Positions 8,799 through 18,088 of a DNA stretch of 64,000 nucleotides are shown here, in pieces (within the stretch, counting starts at the first letter, position 1; every line of letters starts with the position of its first letter). Both the position numbers and the translations under genes were made by a program. This DNA is from Phoenicibacter sp963588595. GTDB lineage: Bacteria; Actinomycetota; Coriobacteriia; Coriobacteriales; Eggerthellaceae. A model generated the notes under the pieces. That model did not search any database. It was not told the DNA's origin and saw only the letters and a list, made by a program, of their open reading frames with translations. The stretch is taken from positions 1-64,000 of the forward strand of contig CAVAIA010000019.1 of NCBI GenBank assembly GCA_963588595.1, written 5' to 3'.

Positions 8799-10961
8799 CT
8801 AATGACGCCTAAATGGCTTCCTCTCTCCCCTCTCAGGACGTCTCAATTGATGTTTGGAATTATCAAAATCTTCTACGTCAGGTTTATCAAGTCTATCAAG
8901 TGAAATCTTTCCTGTTTTTGGATCAATCTCAATAATCTTGACTTTAACATGATCACCAATGCTCAAAACGTCTTCAGGCGAGCGAACTCTTCCCTTTGCG
9001 ATTTTAGACACGTGAAGAAGCCCATCTTTAACTGAAGTGATCTTAACAAACGCGCCAAAGTCTTTTAGAGAAACAACTTTGCCATCGAAAACTTCACCAA
9101 CTTCTGGATCGTGAACTATTTCATTAATTGCAGCTATAGCATTTTGCATAGACTCCTTTGAAGTTGCAGCAACGTGAACAGTCCCATCCTCTTGAATCTC
9201 GATGGTGGCTCCTGTTTCGTCTTGTATTCCACGAATAACTTTTCCGCCGCTTCCAATAACGTCACGAATCTTTTCTGTGTCAATAACTAGAGTCTCAATC
9301 CTTGGGACAGTCTCTTTAAGTTCTTCTCTAGGAGCTGCGATCGCTTTTAACATGTTATCAAGAATGAAAGATCTTCCCTCTTTAGCTTGCTTGAGCGCAG
9401 CAGATAATATGTCAACTGAAAGTCCCTTTGCCTTATTGTCCATTTGAAGTGCTGTTATGCCATTTTTTGTTCCACAAACCTTAAAGTCCATGTCTCCTAA
9501 GAAATCTTCGAGACCTTGGATGTCAGTTAATATAACAACACCATCGTCTTCTTTAATAAGCCCCATAGCAACGCCGCTAACCGGCTCTTTAATAGGAACA
9601 CCTGCATCCATCAACGCTAAAGTGCTTCCACATGTTGAAGCCATCGAAGAAGAACCGTTAGACTCTAAAACCTCGCTTACAACCCTAATCGCATATGGGA
9701 ACTCGTCCTCGCTGGGAAGAACTGGCAACAAGGCTTTCTCTGCTAAATTGCCATGACCTATCTCTCTTCTTTTTGGTGCACCCATTCTGCCACACTCGCC
9801 TGTACAAAATGGAGGAAAGTTGTAGTGGTGCATATATCTTCTCTCAGTTTGAGGGTCGATTGTGTCAAGTCTTTGAGCCTCATTTAACATTCCGAGAGTG
9901 GCAATGGACAAAGCTTGAGTTTGACCTCTTTGGAATAATCCTGATCCATGAACGCGAGGAAGATATCCAGCAACAATATGAAGAGGACGGACTTGAGTTG
10001 ATACCCTTCCATCAATCCTTTGCCCGTCCTCGATAATCATGCGCCTCATTGCTTTTTTCTCTAGTTTTTTGAGAGCTGATGCAATGTCTGAGCTCCAATC
10101 CTCGACCTCTTCTTCGCTGAACTCTTTTTCGACAATTCTTGACTTTAATTCTTCAACATTTTTAACGCGTGAATCTATGTCTTCACCTTTAATTAGGCTT
10201 AGCATCTCGTCATAATAAGTTTCTATTACTCTTGAGATTTTTTCATCAGCAACATGAGGTTCATATTCAAGTGGCGTTGGATTAACCCTGTCAATAAATC
10301 TTTGTTGCGCTTCGCAAAAATTCGAAATTGCCTCTTGTCCAAAATTCATAGCTTGAAGCATATCTTCCTCAGAAACTTCATTTGCTCCAGCTTCAACCAT
10401 AGAAATAAAATCCTTAGTTCCTGCAATCGTTAGCTCTAGGTCGCTAGCTTCAAGCTCCGCAAAAGTTGGATTTACTATAAACTCGCCACTTCTAACATCT
10501 CGAGCGATTCTGACACATGCAGCTGGACCTTCAAAAGGAGCTCCACCAATCATAAGAGCAGCACTCGCAGCACCAACAGAAATAACATCAGGTGCATTGT
10601 TTGGGTCGCAAACCAATGGTGTTGCAACTATTTGAACTTCTTTCTTAAAATCCTCAGGGAAGCCAGGACGGATAGGACGGTCTATCATTCTAGCTGTTAA
10701 TGTTGCTTTATCAGAAGGTTTTGACTCGCGTTTTAAAAATCCACCAGGAATCCTTCCGACAGCATACATTTTCTCTATAAAATCGACTGTCAAAGGGAAG
10801 AAGTCAAAATTTTTGTCTTCCTTTGCAACGACTGCAGTAACAAGCACGCTAGTCTCTTCGCATGTAGCTAAAACGGCTCCTGTGGCTTGTTTGGCTAGCT
10901 CTCCTGTCTCTAAACGATAATTCTTTCCATAAAGTTCAAACTCTTCAACAATTTTTTCCAT
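8799..10961 (-). CDS. pnp: Polyribonucleotide nucleotidyltransferase (PNPase)
   Basis: Phosphorolytic 3'-to-5' exoribonuclease. The 720-residue protein has two RNase PH domains, seen as FFPLTVDFIEKMYAVGRIPG in the first and VHGSGLFQRGQTQALS in the second. It ends with a KH domain (IGSGGKVIRGIQDETGATI) and an S1 domain (GKVVSLKDFGAFVKI) plus a short basic tail. It follows rpsO by 24 bases, the classic rpsO-pnp operon, and precedes rnj, so two mRNA-decay enzymes are probably co-transcribed with the S15 gene. All domains look intact. Confidence 0.97.
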   Translation of the reverse strand: MEKIVEEFELYGKNYRLETGELAKQATGAVLATCEETSVLVTAVVAKEDKNFDFFPLTVDFIEKMYAVGRIPGGFLKRESKPSDKATLTARMIDRPIRPGFPEDFKKEVQIVATPLVCDPNNAPDVISVGAASAALMIGGAPFEGPAACVRIARDVRSGEFIVNPTFAELEASDLELTIAGTKDFISMVEAGANEVSEEDMLQAMNFGQEAISNFCEAQQRFIDRVNPTPLEYEPHVADEKISRVIETYYDEMLSLIKGEDIDSRVKNVEELKSRIVEKEFSEEEVEDWSSDIASALKKLEKKAMRRMIIEDGQRIDGRVSTQVRPLHIVAGYLPRVHGSGLFQRGQTQALSIATLGMLNEAQRLDTIDPQTERRYMHHYNFPPFCTGECGRMGAPKRREIGHGNLAEKALLPVLPSEDEFPYAIRVVSEVLESNGSSSMASTCGSTLALMDAGVPIKEPVSGVAMGLIKEDDGVVILTDIQGLEDFLGDMDFKVCGTKNGITALQMDNKAKGLSVDILSAALKQAKEGRSFILDNMLKAIAAPREELKETVPRIETLVIDTEKIRDVIGSGGKVIRGIQDETGATIEIQEDGTVHVAATSKESMQNAIAAINEIVHDPEVGEVFDGKVVSLKDFGAFVKITSVKDGLLHVSKIAKGRVRSPEDVLSIGDHVKVKIIEIDPKTGKISLDRLDKPDVEDFDNSKHQLRRPERGERKPFRRH

Positions 10962-10985
10962 TTATAGCAAATCTTCTTTCTTTAA

Positions 10986-11273
10986 TTAGATATTGTCGCG
11001 AATGCCGAGCTTAGCAATAAGATCACGATAATCCTCAATGTTTCTGTTTTTAATGTATTTCAAAAGTCCACGACGCTTACCAATCAACTTCATAAGTCCT
11101 CTTCTTGTGTGATTGTCTTGCTTATGAACCTTCAAATGCTCCGTCAAATTCTTAATTCTCTCAGTTAGAATTGCGACTTGAACCTCAGGAGACCCAGAAT
11201 CCTTCTCATTTTTGCCGAACTCTTTAATCAATTCGGCGACTCTTTCCGTGCTAACGCTTAGACGTGTTGTCAT
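10986..11273 (-). CDS. rpsO: Ribosomal protein S15
   Basis: Primary 16S rRNA-binding protein of the 30S platform, 95 residues. It is recognised by SGSPEVQVAILTERI, the HKQDNHTRRGLM segment and GKRRGLLKYIK. The ATG at 11273 is chosen because AAAGGTGG lies just upstream; an in-frame GTG at 11282 would overlap that ribosome site. It is the first gene of the rpsO-pnp-rnj run. The 120-base leader upstream can fold (see the separate entry), which fits the known autoregulation of S15 genes in other bacteria. Confidence 0.97.
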   Translation of the reverse strand: MTTRLSVSTERVAELIKEFGKNEKDSGSPEVQVAILTERIKNLTEHLKVHKQDNHTRRGLMKLIGKRRGLLKYIKNRNIEDYRDLIAKLGIRDNI

Positions 11274-11403
11274 AACATCCACCTTTCTAAATTAAAAACC
11301 GTTTGCAACTAAGAGCGTTTACGTGAATGGTGGCACTCGCGCATATCTGAGTTGCAAATTAACAAATCTATCATGCTTTAAAACATGAAGCTTATTTATT
11401 ATA
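11274..11403 (-). promoter_or_regulatory. rpsO promoter and structured leader (S15 leader candidate)
   Basis: On the minus strand a perfect TATAAT (11398-11403) lies about 125 bases before rpsO, with a weak TTGGCT (11423-11428) 19 bases further up. The leader between holds an exact 9-bp inverted repeat, TTTGCAACT at 11350-11358 against AGTTGCAAA at 11302-11310. It encloses 39 bases with a smaller GAGTG/CATTC hairpin. S15 leaders differ between phyla but commonly fold to bind S15. The fold is seen; regulation by S15 is inference. Confidence 0.5.
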
Positions 11404-11420
11404 CAGGAAGATTTTAAGAA

Positions 11421-12179
11421 TTAGCCAAAATGACCTAAGACATATTCTTTGGTTTTTTCATTTGAAGGAGAAGTGAATAGTTGCTCTGTTGGTGCAAATT
11501 CAACTAGATCCCCCATCAAAAAGAATGCACTCTTGTCAGATATGCGTCTTGCTTGTTGCATATTATGAGTTACCATTACAACGCTATATTTCTTCTTTAA
11601 CTCACCAACCAAATCTTCAATTTGACCTGTTGAGATCGGATCGAGCGCGCTTGTTGACTCATCAAGCAAAATTACTTCCGGTTTTACCGCCAACGCCCGA
11701 GCGATACACAACCTTTGCTGTTGACCACCTGAAAGACCTAGAGCATTTTTCTTCAAGCGATCCTTAACTTCGTCCCAAAGTGCTGCATCACGAAGCGATT
11801 GCTCAACAAGCTCATCGAGTTCGCGTTTCTTTTTAACACCATGAATTTTAGGTCCGTAAGCAATGTTGTCGTAAATACTCATAGGAAAAGGATTAGCCTT
11901 TTGAAAGACCATGCCAACTCTCTTTCTTAATTCTGTAACATCGCACAAGCTAGAATATATGTCTAACCCATCGAATTCAACACTTCCTTCAATTTTTACA
12001 CCTTCAACCAAATCATTCATTCTATTTAAAGATTTAAGAAATGTTGATTTTCCGCATCCGGAAGGACCTATCAATGCTGTGACCTCATTTTTTTTAATAT
12101 TGATACACACATCGTGAAGCGCGTGATTATGTCCATACCATAGGTTTAAATCTTTGATAACAAAAATATCTTCTTCCAT
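11421..12179 (-). CDS. pstB: Phosphate ABC transporter ATP-binding protein PstB
   Basis: ATPase that powers high-affinity phosphate import by PstSCA. The 252-residue ABC protein has Walker A GPSGCGKS, Q-loop FQKANPFPMS (the NPFPMS stretch is typical of PstB), signature LSGGQQQR, Walker B VILLDE and the switch histidine in VVMVTHNMQQ. The ATG overlaps the pstA TAA stop by one base, so translation is coupled. phoU, which often follows pstB, is absent here: the next gene is rpsO. Confidence 0.96.
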   Translation of the reverse strand: MEEDIFVIKDLNLWYGHNHALHDVCINIKKNEVTALIGPSGCGKSTFLKSLNRMNDLVEGVKIEGSVEFDGLDIYSSLCDVTELRKRVGMVFQKANPFPMSIYDNIAYGPKIHGVKKKRELDELVEQSLRDAALWDEVKDRLKKNALGLSGGQQQRLCIARALAVKPEVILLDESTSALDPISTGQIEDLVGELKKKYSVVMVTHNMQQARRISDKSAFFLMGDLVEFAPTEQLFTSPSNEKTKEYVLGHFG

Positions 12180-13027
12180 TATTTTTCCTTTATCTCAAAC
12201 TTTTTGGCAATCACATTAGCACTCAAGTTAAGGATGAGCGTTAAAAGCATCAAAATTGACGCAACTGCAAACGAAACATCAAGCTGGCCTCTTTCCGTAG
12301 CATAAACGTAGAGAGCTACCGTTAAAGTTGCGCTCGAGGATTGCAACGCTGTCATAAAACCGTTGAGCATAAGTCCAAAGCCGGCGGTGTAGAGAAGAGC
12401 AGCTGACTCTCCAACAATCCTTCCAATTGCAAGAATGCAACCTGTTGCAATTCCACTGATTGCGTTAGGTAAGACAACTGTTGCAATCATATGAAACTTA
12501 CCGCTTCCCAAAGCAAGGGCGCCTTCCCTATAACTTTGCGGAACAGTTTTTAGACTTTCTAACGTGTTAGAGATTATGGTTGGCAAAACCATAACAACAA
12601 GTGTTAGACCACCAGCCAAAACGCCTGCTTGAAGTCCAAATATTTGAATAAAAATCAACATTCCAACAAGACCAAAAATAACTGATGGGATTCCTGTCAA
12701 AGTCTCAACAGCAAAGCCGATTAGCTTAACAATCCTTTGATTAGTTGCATATTCATTCAAATAAACAGCAGCGCAAACTCCAAGCGGAATCACAATCACC
12801 ATTGCAATTAAGACAATGTATAGCGTGTTTAATATGTTCGGTAATATGCCGATTGTGTCTTTTACATAACTTGATTTGCTAGTTAAAAATTGCAAAGTTA
12901 TAAAAGGAAGACCTCTAAAAAAAATGTAACCAATTATGAAAAGTAATATGAGGCAGACCAAAGCAGCGCTTATAAAAACTAAAGCCTTTATTGCTGAGTT
13001 TTTAGATGCCCTAAAGGAAGTGTTCAT
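12179..13027 (-). CDS. pstA: Phosphate ABC transporter permease PstA
   Basis: Inner-membrane permease that pairs with PstC to form the phosphate channel. The 282-residue protein has about six membrane spans. The MetI-type coupling loop is seen in QSYREGALALGSGKFHMIATVV, and SVIFGLVG is typical of Pst permeases. It lies two bases after pstC and overlaps pstB, inside the pstSCAB operon. Confidence 0.95.
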   Translation of the reverse strand: MNTSFRASKNSAIKALVFISAALVCLILLFIIGYIFFRGLPFITLQFLTSKSSYVKDTIGILPNILNTLYIVLIAMVIVIPLGVCAAVYLNEYATNQRIVKLIGFAVETLTGIPSVIFGLVGMLIFIQIFGLQAGVLAGGLTLVVMVLPTIISNTLESLKTVPQSYREGALALGSGKFHMIATVVLPNAISGIATGCILAIGRIVGESAALLYTAGFGLMLNGFMTALQSSSATLTVALYVYATERGQLDVSFAVASILMLLTLILNLSANVIAKKFEIKEK

Positions 13028-13029
13028 TT

Positions 13030-13905
13030 CTAATCTTTCCTTCTAACAATCAAATTAAGAACAATGTTTACAATAACAATGAAGATAAAGAGAACCAATC
13101 CTATGCTAAAGAGTGCTTCTCTGTGAAGACTTCCATAAGATGCATAACTCATCTCTGATACGATTGCAGTCGTTAAAAAACGAACCGAGCCAAAAAGGTT
13201 AGGCATATTTGCAACATTTCCTGCAACCATAATAATAGCCATTGCTTCCCCTAAAGCTCTGCCAATCGCTTGAATAATAGCCGTTGCAATCCCGCTTTTG
13301 GCAGCTTTCATTGAAACCTTAAAATAAGTTTCAGTTTCCGTGGCTCCGAGCGCAAAAGAACCTTGTTCATATTCCTTAGGAACTGCATCAAGCGCAGTTG
13401 TGGAAACATTGACAACATAAGGCAAAATCATAACAGTTAGAACAAGAATTGCTGCCAATAGAGTCGCACCCGATGGCAAGTTAAACATCGTCTGGATTAA
13501 AGGAACTAAAACTATCATTCCAACGAGACCATAAACAACACTTGGAATGCCAGCTAGTAACTCAACTGCAGATCTAATGATTCTTCCCCCAATTTTAGAT
13601 GCAAATTTTGAAAGATAAATTGCAGTCATGAGCCCAAGAGGAAGTCCAAGGATAACAGCTCCGATCGTTCCCCAAACGCTAGTTAGAATAAAAGGCAATA
13701 TCCCATATTCATCAGAACTAGGATTCCAAGTTTGACCCAGCAAAAAATCTTGCAGTCCAATCTTTGTTATAGCAGGGACGCCAGAAATAATAAGGTAGAT
13801 TGTTATTGCAACAACAAATGCAACTGAAACCATTCCAAATGCAAAGAACACTCCATGAAAGATATTCTCTATAATCGACGATTTCTTTTTAGAAGATTTT
13901 TTCAA
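13030..13905 (-). CDS. pstC: Phosphate ABC transporter permease PstC
   Basis: Second permease subunit of the phosphate importer. The 291-residue protein has about six spans, the PSVVYGLVGM segment typical of PstC, and the coupling loop EYEQGSFALGATETETYFKV. A Lys/Ser-rich N-terminus faces the cytoplasm. It follows pstS by 34 bases and precedes pstA by two, in the usual S-C-A-B order. Confidence 0.95.
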   Translation of the reverse strand: MKKSSKKKSSIIENIFHGVFFAFGMVSVAFVVAITIYLIISGVPAITKIGLQDFLLGQTWNPSSDEYGILPFILTSVWGTIGAVILGLPLGLMTAIYLSKFASKIGGRIIRSAVELLAGIPSVVYGLVGMIVLVPLIQTMFNLPSGATLLAAILVLTVMILPYVVNVSTTALDAVPKEYEQGSFALGATETETYFKVSMKAAKSGIATAIIQAIGRALGEAMAIIMVAGNVANMPNLFGSVRFLTTAIVSEMSYASYGSLHREALFSIGLVLFIFIVIVNIVLNLIVRRKD

Positions 13906-13939
13906 AAGATAACTCCAGGTTAGAAAAACGCTTAATAAA

Positions 13940-14797
13940 TTATTTGTTTACTGGAATTGCCCCAGCCTTCTCTATGATTGTGGAGACAGAATTGCTTAAA
14001 CAAAAATCTAGGAAATCTTGGGCAGCGCTGGAAAGTTCTTTGTCCTCAGACACCACTATATTAAATGGACGTTGTATCTTATAAGTGGAGTCAATAACTG
14101 TTTGCTCTGTACACTCAACGCCGTCAACGCTTACCTTCTTTATATCGCTCTTAGACTCAACAGTTGACAAAGAAGCATATCCAATCGCGTTCTTTGAGCT
14201 TGAAACCGCTGTTAAGACAGCTCCAGTTGAAGTTAACTCTTGAGAAAGTTTGCATGAGCCACTAGTTTTCGTTATCGATTCAAAACCATCGCGAGTGCCA
14301 GAGCCCGCCTCTCTTCCTATGCACGCGATTTCAACATCATCTCCCCCAACTTCTTTCCAATTAGTAATCTTTCCTGTGAAGATGTCGGACACTTGCTCTA
14401 AAGTTAAGTTATCAACGCTATTTTGCGAGCTTGTTATCAAAACAATACCATCTAATGCAACAGTGTATGATTTAAGTCCACTCTCAGACTCTTTAAGCTT
14501 TCTTGAAGATAAACCTAAATCGCAACTCCCATTTTTTGCACTCTCGATCCCTGTGCCTGATCCAGTTGCGTCATAGGTTATCGTAACTGCGCTGTTATCT
14601 TGCATATAAGCTTCACTAAGGGCGCCAATAACTTTTTCCATCGATGTTGAGCCATTTGTTGAAATAATCCCCTTATTTTGACTAGATGAATTGCCATTTG
14701 AGTTTGGGTCACATGCGAATAGAGCAAACATTATAAAACCTATAACCAAAACATAAGCGCAAGTTTTAACACATTTTCTTAATTGCATTTTGAACAC
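13940..14797 (-). CDS. pstS: Phosphate-binding lipoprotein PstS
   Basis: Outside receptor that hands phosphate to PstCA. A signal peptide ends in a lipobox LFAC (C29), so the 285-residue protein is probably lipid-anchored. Phosphate-site segments are visible: STNGSTSMEKVI, TYDATGSGTGIESAKNGSCD and the GREAGSGTRDGFE loop. First gene of pstSCAB, divergent from the phoB-like gene. The shared gap carries a candidate Pho box, so induction by phosphate shortage is likely. Confidence 0.94.
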   Translation of the reverse strand: MFKMQLRKCVKTCAYVLVIGFIMFALFACDPNSNGNSSSQNKGIISTNGSTSMEKVIGALSEAYMQDNSAVTITYDATGSGTGIESAKNGSCDLGLSSRKLKESESGLKSYTVALDGIVLITSSQNSVDNLTLEQVSDIFTGKITNWKEVGGDDVEIACIGREAGSGTRDGFESITKTSGSCKLSQELTSTGAVLTAVSSSKNAIGYASLSTVESKSDIKKVSVDGVECTEQTVIDSTYKIQRPFNIVVSEDKELSSAAQDFLDFCLSNSVSTIIEKAGAIPVNK

Positions 14798-14864
14798 CTT
14801 TCAAAATTGGATTTAGGACCAAAACATCTCATATTTAGATTTTTAATCTCCACTTATAAGAAAA

Positions 14865-14919
14865 TGTGTTGTGATTGCAAAACATTTGAACATATTTTGT
14901 AAAGATTTTGTCAAGAGAA
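14865..14919. promoter_or_regulatory. Candidate Pho box: five 11-bp units
   Basis: Between pstS and the phoB-like gene, TG occurs at 14865, 14876, 14887, 14898 and 14909, exactly 11 bases apart. The pentamers are TGTGT, TGCAA, TGAAC, TGTAA and TGTCA, followed by AT-rich spacers. The 11-bp spacing and TGTCA-like core match known PhoB/PhoP sites (CTGTCAT repeats in E. coli, GTTCA repeats on the other strand in Streptomyces). The array would let PhoB control both divergent promoters. The periodicity is seen; binding is inferred. Confidence 0.62.
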
Positions 14920-14966
14920 ATTTAAAGGTTCAATCAACAATCCTTTTAATAGTAGAATTTATATCA

Positions 14967-15656
14967 ATGATCTATTATTGTGAAGATGATATTAACGTAA
15001 GGGAACTCACTCTCTATGCACTAGCGCAAGCTGGTCTAGATTCTTGTGGCGCGGAAAATGCTCAAGAACTCTTTGATTTAATAAAAAAGCAACCTCCCCA
15101 ACTCATTTTGTTAGACATAATGTTGCCAGGATTGAGCGGTCTTGAAGTTTTGTCCAAATTAAAACAAGACTCATCAACTAAACAAATTCCAGTCATGATG
15201 CTATCTGCAAAGGGAACGGAGTATGACAAAGTCAAAGCTCTTGACGCTGGCGCTGATGATTATCTAGCTAAACCTTTTGGAATGATGGAATTGATAAGCA
15301 GATGCAAAGCTATTCTTAGGCGTTGCAACTCAAATGTTGAGCAAAAACAAAATCAAATCATTTTAGGCTCAATTAGGATTGATGAACAATCTCATGAAGC
15401 ATTCGTCGACGAAATTTTAGTTGACTTGTCTCCGAAAGAATTTGAACTCTTAAAAGCATTGATGAAAGCTAAAGGTGGAGTGTTGACGCGAGAGCAATTA
15501 CTGCAAAATATATGGGGCATTTCATTTATTGGTTCAACGCGCACAGTTGACACTCATGTTCAAACGCTAAGGAAGAAACTAAACGACGCTCAAAGTGGAA
15601 GCGGGAATGTTATTCACACAGTCCATGGGATAGGATATCGCGCAAAAGCAAATTAA
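14967..15656 (+). CDS. phoB: PhoB/PhoP-type response regulator
   Basis: OmpR-family response regulator of 229 residues. The receiver has the acidic pair E6/D7, phosphoacceptor D50 (ILLDIMLPG) and K102 in AKPFGM. The C-terminal winged helix has the usual LSPKEFELLKALM and TVDTHVQTLRKKL segments. I chose the ATG at 14967 because the receiver fold begins there; an upstream in-frame start at 14871 would add 32 unrelated residues and run through the Pho-box array. No strong ribosome site is visible. It is divergent from pstSCAB and one base before the histidine kinase gene, so a PhoB role is likely from context. Confidence 0.88.
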   Translation: MIYYCEDDINVRELTLYALAQAGLDSCGAENAQELFDLIKKQPPQLILLDIMLPGLSGLEVLSKLKQDSSTKQIPVMMLSAKGTEYDKVKALDAGADDYLAKPFGMMELISRCKAILRRCNSNVEQKQNQIILGSIRIDEQSHEAFVDEILVDLSPKEFELLKALMKAKGGVLTREQLLQNIWGISFIGSTRTVDTHVQTLRKKLNDAQSGSGNVIHTVHGIGYRAKAN

Positions 15657-15657
15657 G

Positions 15658-16737
15658 ATGAAAATTAATTTTAAAAAACCAAGGAGCCTTAATCGTCTTC
15701 TTTTTATATCAATCCTAATAATTAGCATCTCTATTGCAACGGCAGTAACAATTGTTGTAACTTATCTTTGCTACTCAGCGCAAAACAACACAACAAGCAT
15801 CGACTATTTTATTTTGGCTTCTTCAACTCAACTTGTTGCATTCATATTTTTAATTCTCTTGCTGAGCTTAGTTATATCTAGCATTTTGACTGAAATTATC
15901 ACTCGCCCATTTAAAGACATTGATATTGACAACCCTCTGGAAAATGAAATATACGAAGAAGTTGAACCACTGCTTATTAAAGTTCAAGAGCAAAAAGAGA
16001 TGTTGAAGCAGCAAAATGAGTTGTTATCAAAAACGGACGCTATAAGGCGCGAGTTCACAGGCAACGTTAGTCATGAGATGAAAACGCCCTTGCAAGTAAT
16101 TAGTGGATATGCAGAGTTGATGGAAAATAGCCTCATTCCAGAAAAAGACATATCAAAAAACGCGAAGCTTATTAGAAAAGAAGCAGAGTCGATGAAAAAT
16201 TTAATTGATGACGTTTTAACACTTTCGAAGCTAGATGAGAATGCGTCAAATAAAAAGGAGGCTATCGACCTGGCGCAAACTGTTAATAACGTTGCTAAAC
16301 GCTTGGATCATAAGGCTAAGAAGAATAATATTAGCGTTCATATTAACTCTTGCGAAGGCGCAATAGTTAAAGGGGATCCAATATTAGCCGATCAACTTGT
16401 TTACAACTTGATCGACAACGCTATTAAATACAACTCAAACAATGGAAAAGTTGATGTTTTGATCAAAAAAGATTCAAGCTACATTCAATTAGAAGTTAGC
16501 GATTTAGGTCCTGGCATTCCGGATGATCAAAAAGAAAGAATTTTTGAGAGGTTTTATAGAGTTGATGAGTCTCGCTCACGCGAGACAGGAGGAACTGGCC
16601 TTGGTCTTGCAATAGTAAAACACTCTGTCGAATCGCTAAATGCAACAATAACTGTTGAAGACAATCAAAAAGCTAACTTAGGAACAACGTTCATTGTTCG
16701 CATTCCTCAATTTAATAGAGAATGCCAAACAGAATAG
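15658..16737 (+). CDS. phoR: PhoR-type sensor histidine kinase
   Basis: Membrane histidine kinase of 359 residues, partner of the response regulator whose stop lies one base upstream. Two spans (about 14-38 and 55-80) enclose only about 16 outside residues. A short coiled linker leads to the HisKA domain with phospho-acceptor H139 (GNVSHEMKTPLQ). The ATPase domain shows DNAIKYN (N box), DLGPGIP and GGTGLGLAI. I see no PAS or outer sensor domain, so the signal probably comes through the membrane or from the Pst transporter, as for PhoR in other bacteria. It converges with ctp, six bases apart. Confidence 0.87.
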   Translation: MKINFKKPRSLNRLLFISILIISISIATAVTIVVTYLCYSAQNNTTSIDYFILASSTQLVAFIFLILLLSLVISSILTEIITRPFKDIDIDNPLENEIYEEVEPLLIKVQEQKEMLKQQNELLSKTDAIRREFTGNVSHEMKTPLQVISGYAELMENSLIPEKDISKNAKLIRKEAESMKNLIDDVLTLSKLDENASNKKEAIDLAQTVNNVAKRLDHKAKKNNISVHINSCEGAIVKGDPILADQLVYNLIDNAIKYNSNNGKVDVLIKKDSSYIQLEVSDLGPGIPDDQKERIFERFYRVDESRSRETGGTGLGLAIVKHSVESLNATITVEDNQKANLGTTFIVRIPQFNRECQTE

Positions 16738-16743
16738 TTAAGA

Positions 16744-18081
16744 TTAACTCAAAGAAATGTTTATAGAGCTCTCTATTATCTCTTTTAAGGAGTCATCATC
16801 GTATTTTGCATCGTTTATTTCATCATATGATATGTCAGGTTTAACACCATTGCCTTGAATCTCATTGCCTTTTGCAGTCACATATTGAGCTGCGCTATAT
16901 CTTATCGCTCCGCCGAAAGTTAGCTCACGAGTTGCCGCAACAACCCCTTTCCCTGCGCTAATTTTCCCAACGAGAGAAGCTCTATTATTATCCCTAAGAG
17001 CGCTCGCAAAGGCTTCTGCAGCTCCTGAAGTGTTTGAATTAATGAGCAAAACTATAGGCTTTTCAGTTATGGTTTTTCCCTCCGCAGTTCTGTCGCTTGA
17101 ACTTTGAGAAGTTTGGATTGTCAAAAGAGTTCCACTCTTAACAAAAGCAGATGCGCAATCAAGGGCGCCTGTTAGATATCCGCCTGGATTATCACGAACA
17201 TCTATAACATATGCGCTGACATTTTGAGCCTCAGCTTCGGCAACCTTTTGCTTTAAAACATCGCAAGTCCCATCGCTAAATTGATGTATATTGACAAAAC
17301 AAACTCCATCGATAATTGCGGTTGTAACATTCTCAACATTTTGACTTTTAACTTCAAGCGAACATGTGTAATTTTTCCCAGAGTCGCCATAAGCAGAATT
17401 TGGTCTAAAGAAATTGATTATCAAAGATTGACCATTTGAGGAAGTAATTTTGGAGTTTATCTCTGCAGAACTTTTATCACTCACATCTTCTGAGTTGATA
17501 GTTTTTATAGCATCCCCTGCTTTAACTCCCTTAATTTGGGCTTCAGACCCTTCAAAAACGTCAGCCACATAACACTTTCCATCAACTTCATTTATAGTGA
17601 ATCCGACTCCGATATATTGAGTTGATTTAGCTTCATTTAAAAGGGTTGAATATTCCTCAGCGTCATAATATTTTGCATACTTATCTCCTGTAGACTCTAA
17701 CAGCGCATCTATTTGAGCTCTCGTTGAAGAATCAACATCGACCGACGCAAGACTATTAGCAGAAATTATGTCCTCGACCTCATCTATTCGCGCAGAAATT
17801 GAGTTATAAACCGTCTTGACAGACTTTTTTGAAACATCATCTGACCTAGTCTTAGTCTTTAAAATGTTTAATTGAGAATCCTCGCCTATTGGGATCCCAA
17901 GCGAAGACATTAAGGACACTTGGCTTCTAAACGCGAACCCTAGAACAAAAGCCAAAGATAGACAAACGATCATAAAGAGGGCAAAGCGAATCTTGCGAGC
18001 CCTCATTTTTTCTTTAATTAACTTTGAGATCTTTTTTTTGTTCTCAACCTTCTTATCAGAAGTTTCGCTATAGGCACTCAT
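16744..18081 (-). CDS. S41 carboxy-terminal processing protease (Ctp), membrane-anchored
   Basis: Tail-cleaving serine protease working outside the membrane. One signal-anchor span lies at about 31-51. A PDZ domain spans about 155-235 (YIGVGFTINEVDGKCYVADV). The S41 core has VIDVRDNPGG, with candidate catalytic S352 in SNTSGAAEAFA and K378 in SAGKGV. The 445-residue length fits CtpA/CtpB. It follows ftsX by seven bases, the same ftsE-ftsX-ctpB order as in Bacillus subtilis. A link to wall hydrolysis controlled by FtsEX is therefore possible but not shown. Confidence 0.9.
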   Translation of the reverse strand: MSAYSETSDKKVENKKKISKLIKEKMRARKIRFALFMIVCLSLAFVLGFAFRSQVSLMSSLGIPIGEDSQLNILKTKTRSDDVSKKSVKTVYNSISARIDEVEDIISANSLASVDVDSSTRAQIDALLESTGDKYAKYYDAEEYSTLLNEAKSTQYIGVGFTINEVDGKCYVADVFEGSEAQIKGVKAGDAIKTINSEDVSDKSSAEINSKITSSNGQSLIINFFRPNSAYGDSGKNYTCSLEVKSQNVENVTTAIIDGVCFVNIHQFSDGTCDVLKQKVAEAEAQNVSAYVIDVRDNPGGYLTGALDCASAFVKSGTLLTIQTSQSSSDRTAEGKTITEKPIVLLINSNTSGAAEAFASALRDNNRASLVGKISAGKGVVAATRELTFGGAIRYSAAQYVTAKGNEIQGNGVKPDISYDEINDAKYDDDSLKEIIESSINISLS

Positions 18082-18088
18082 ATTTAAA

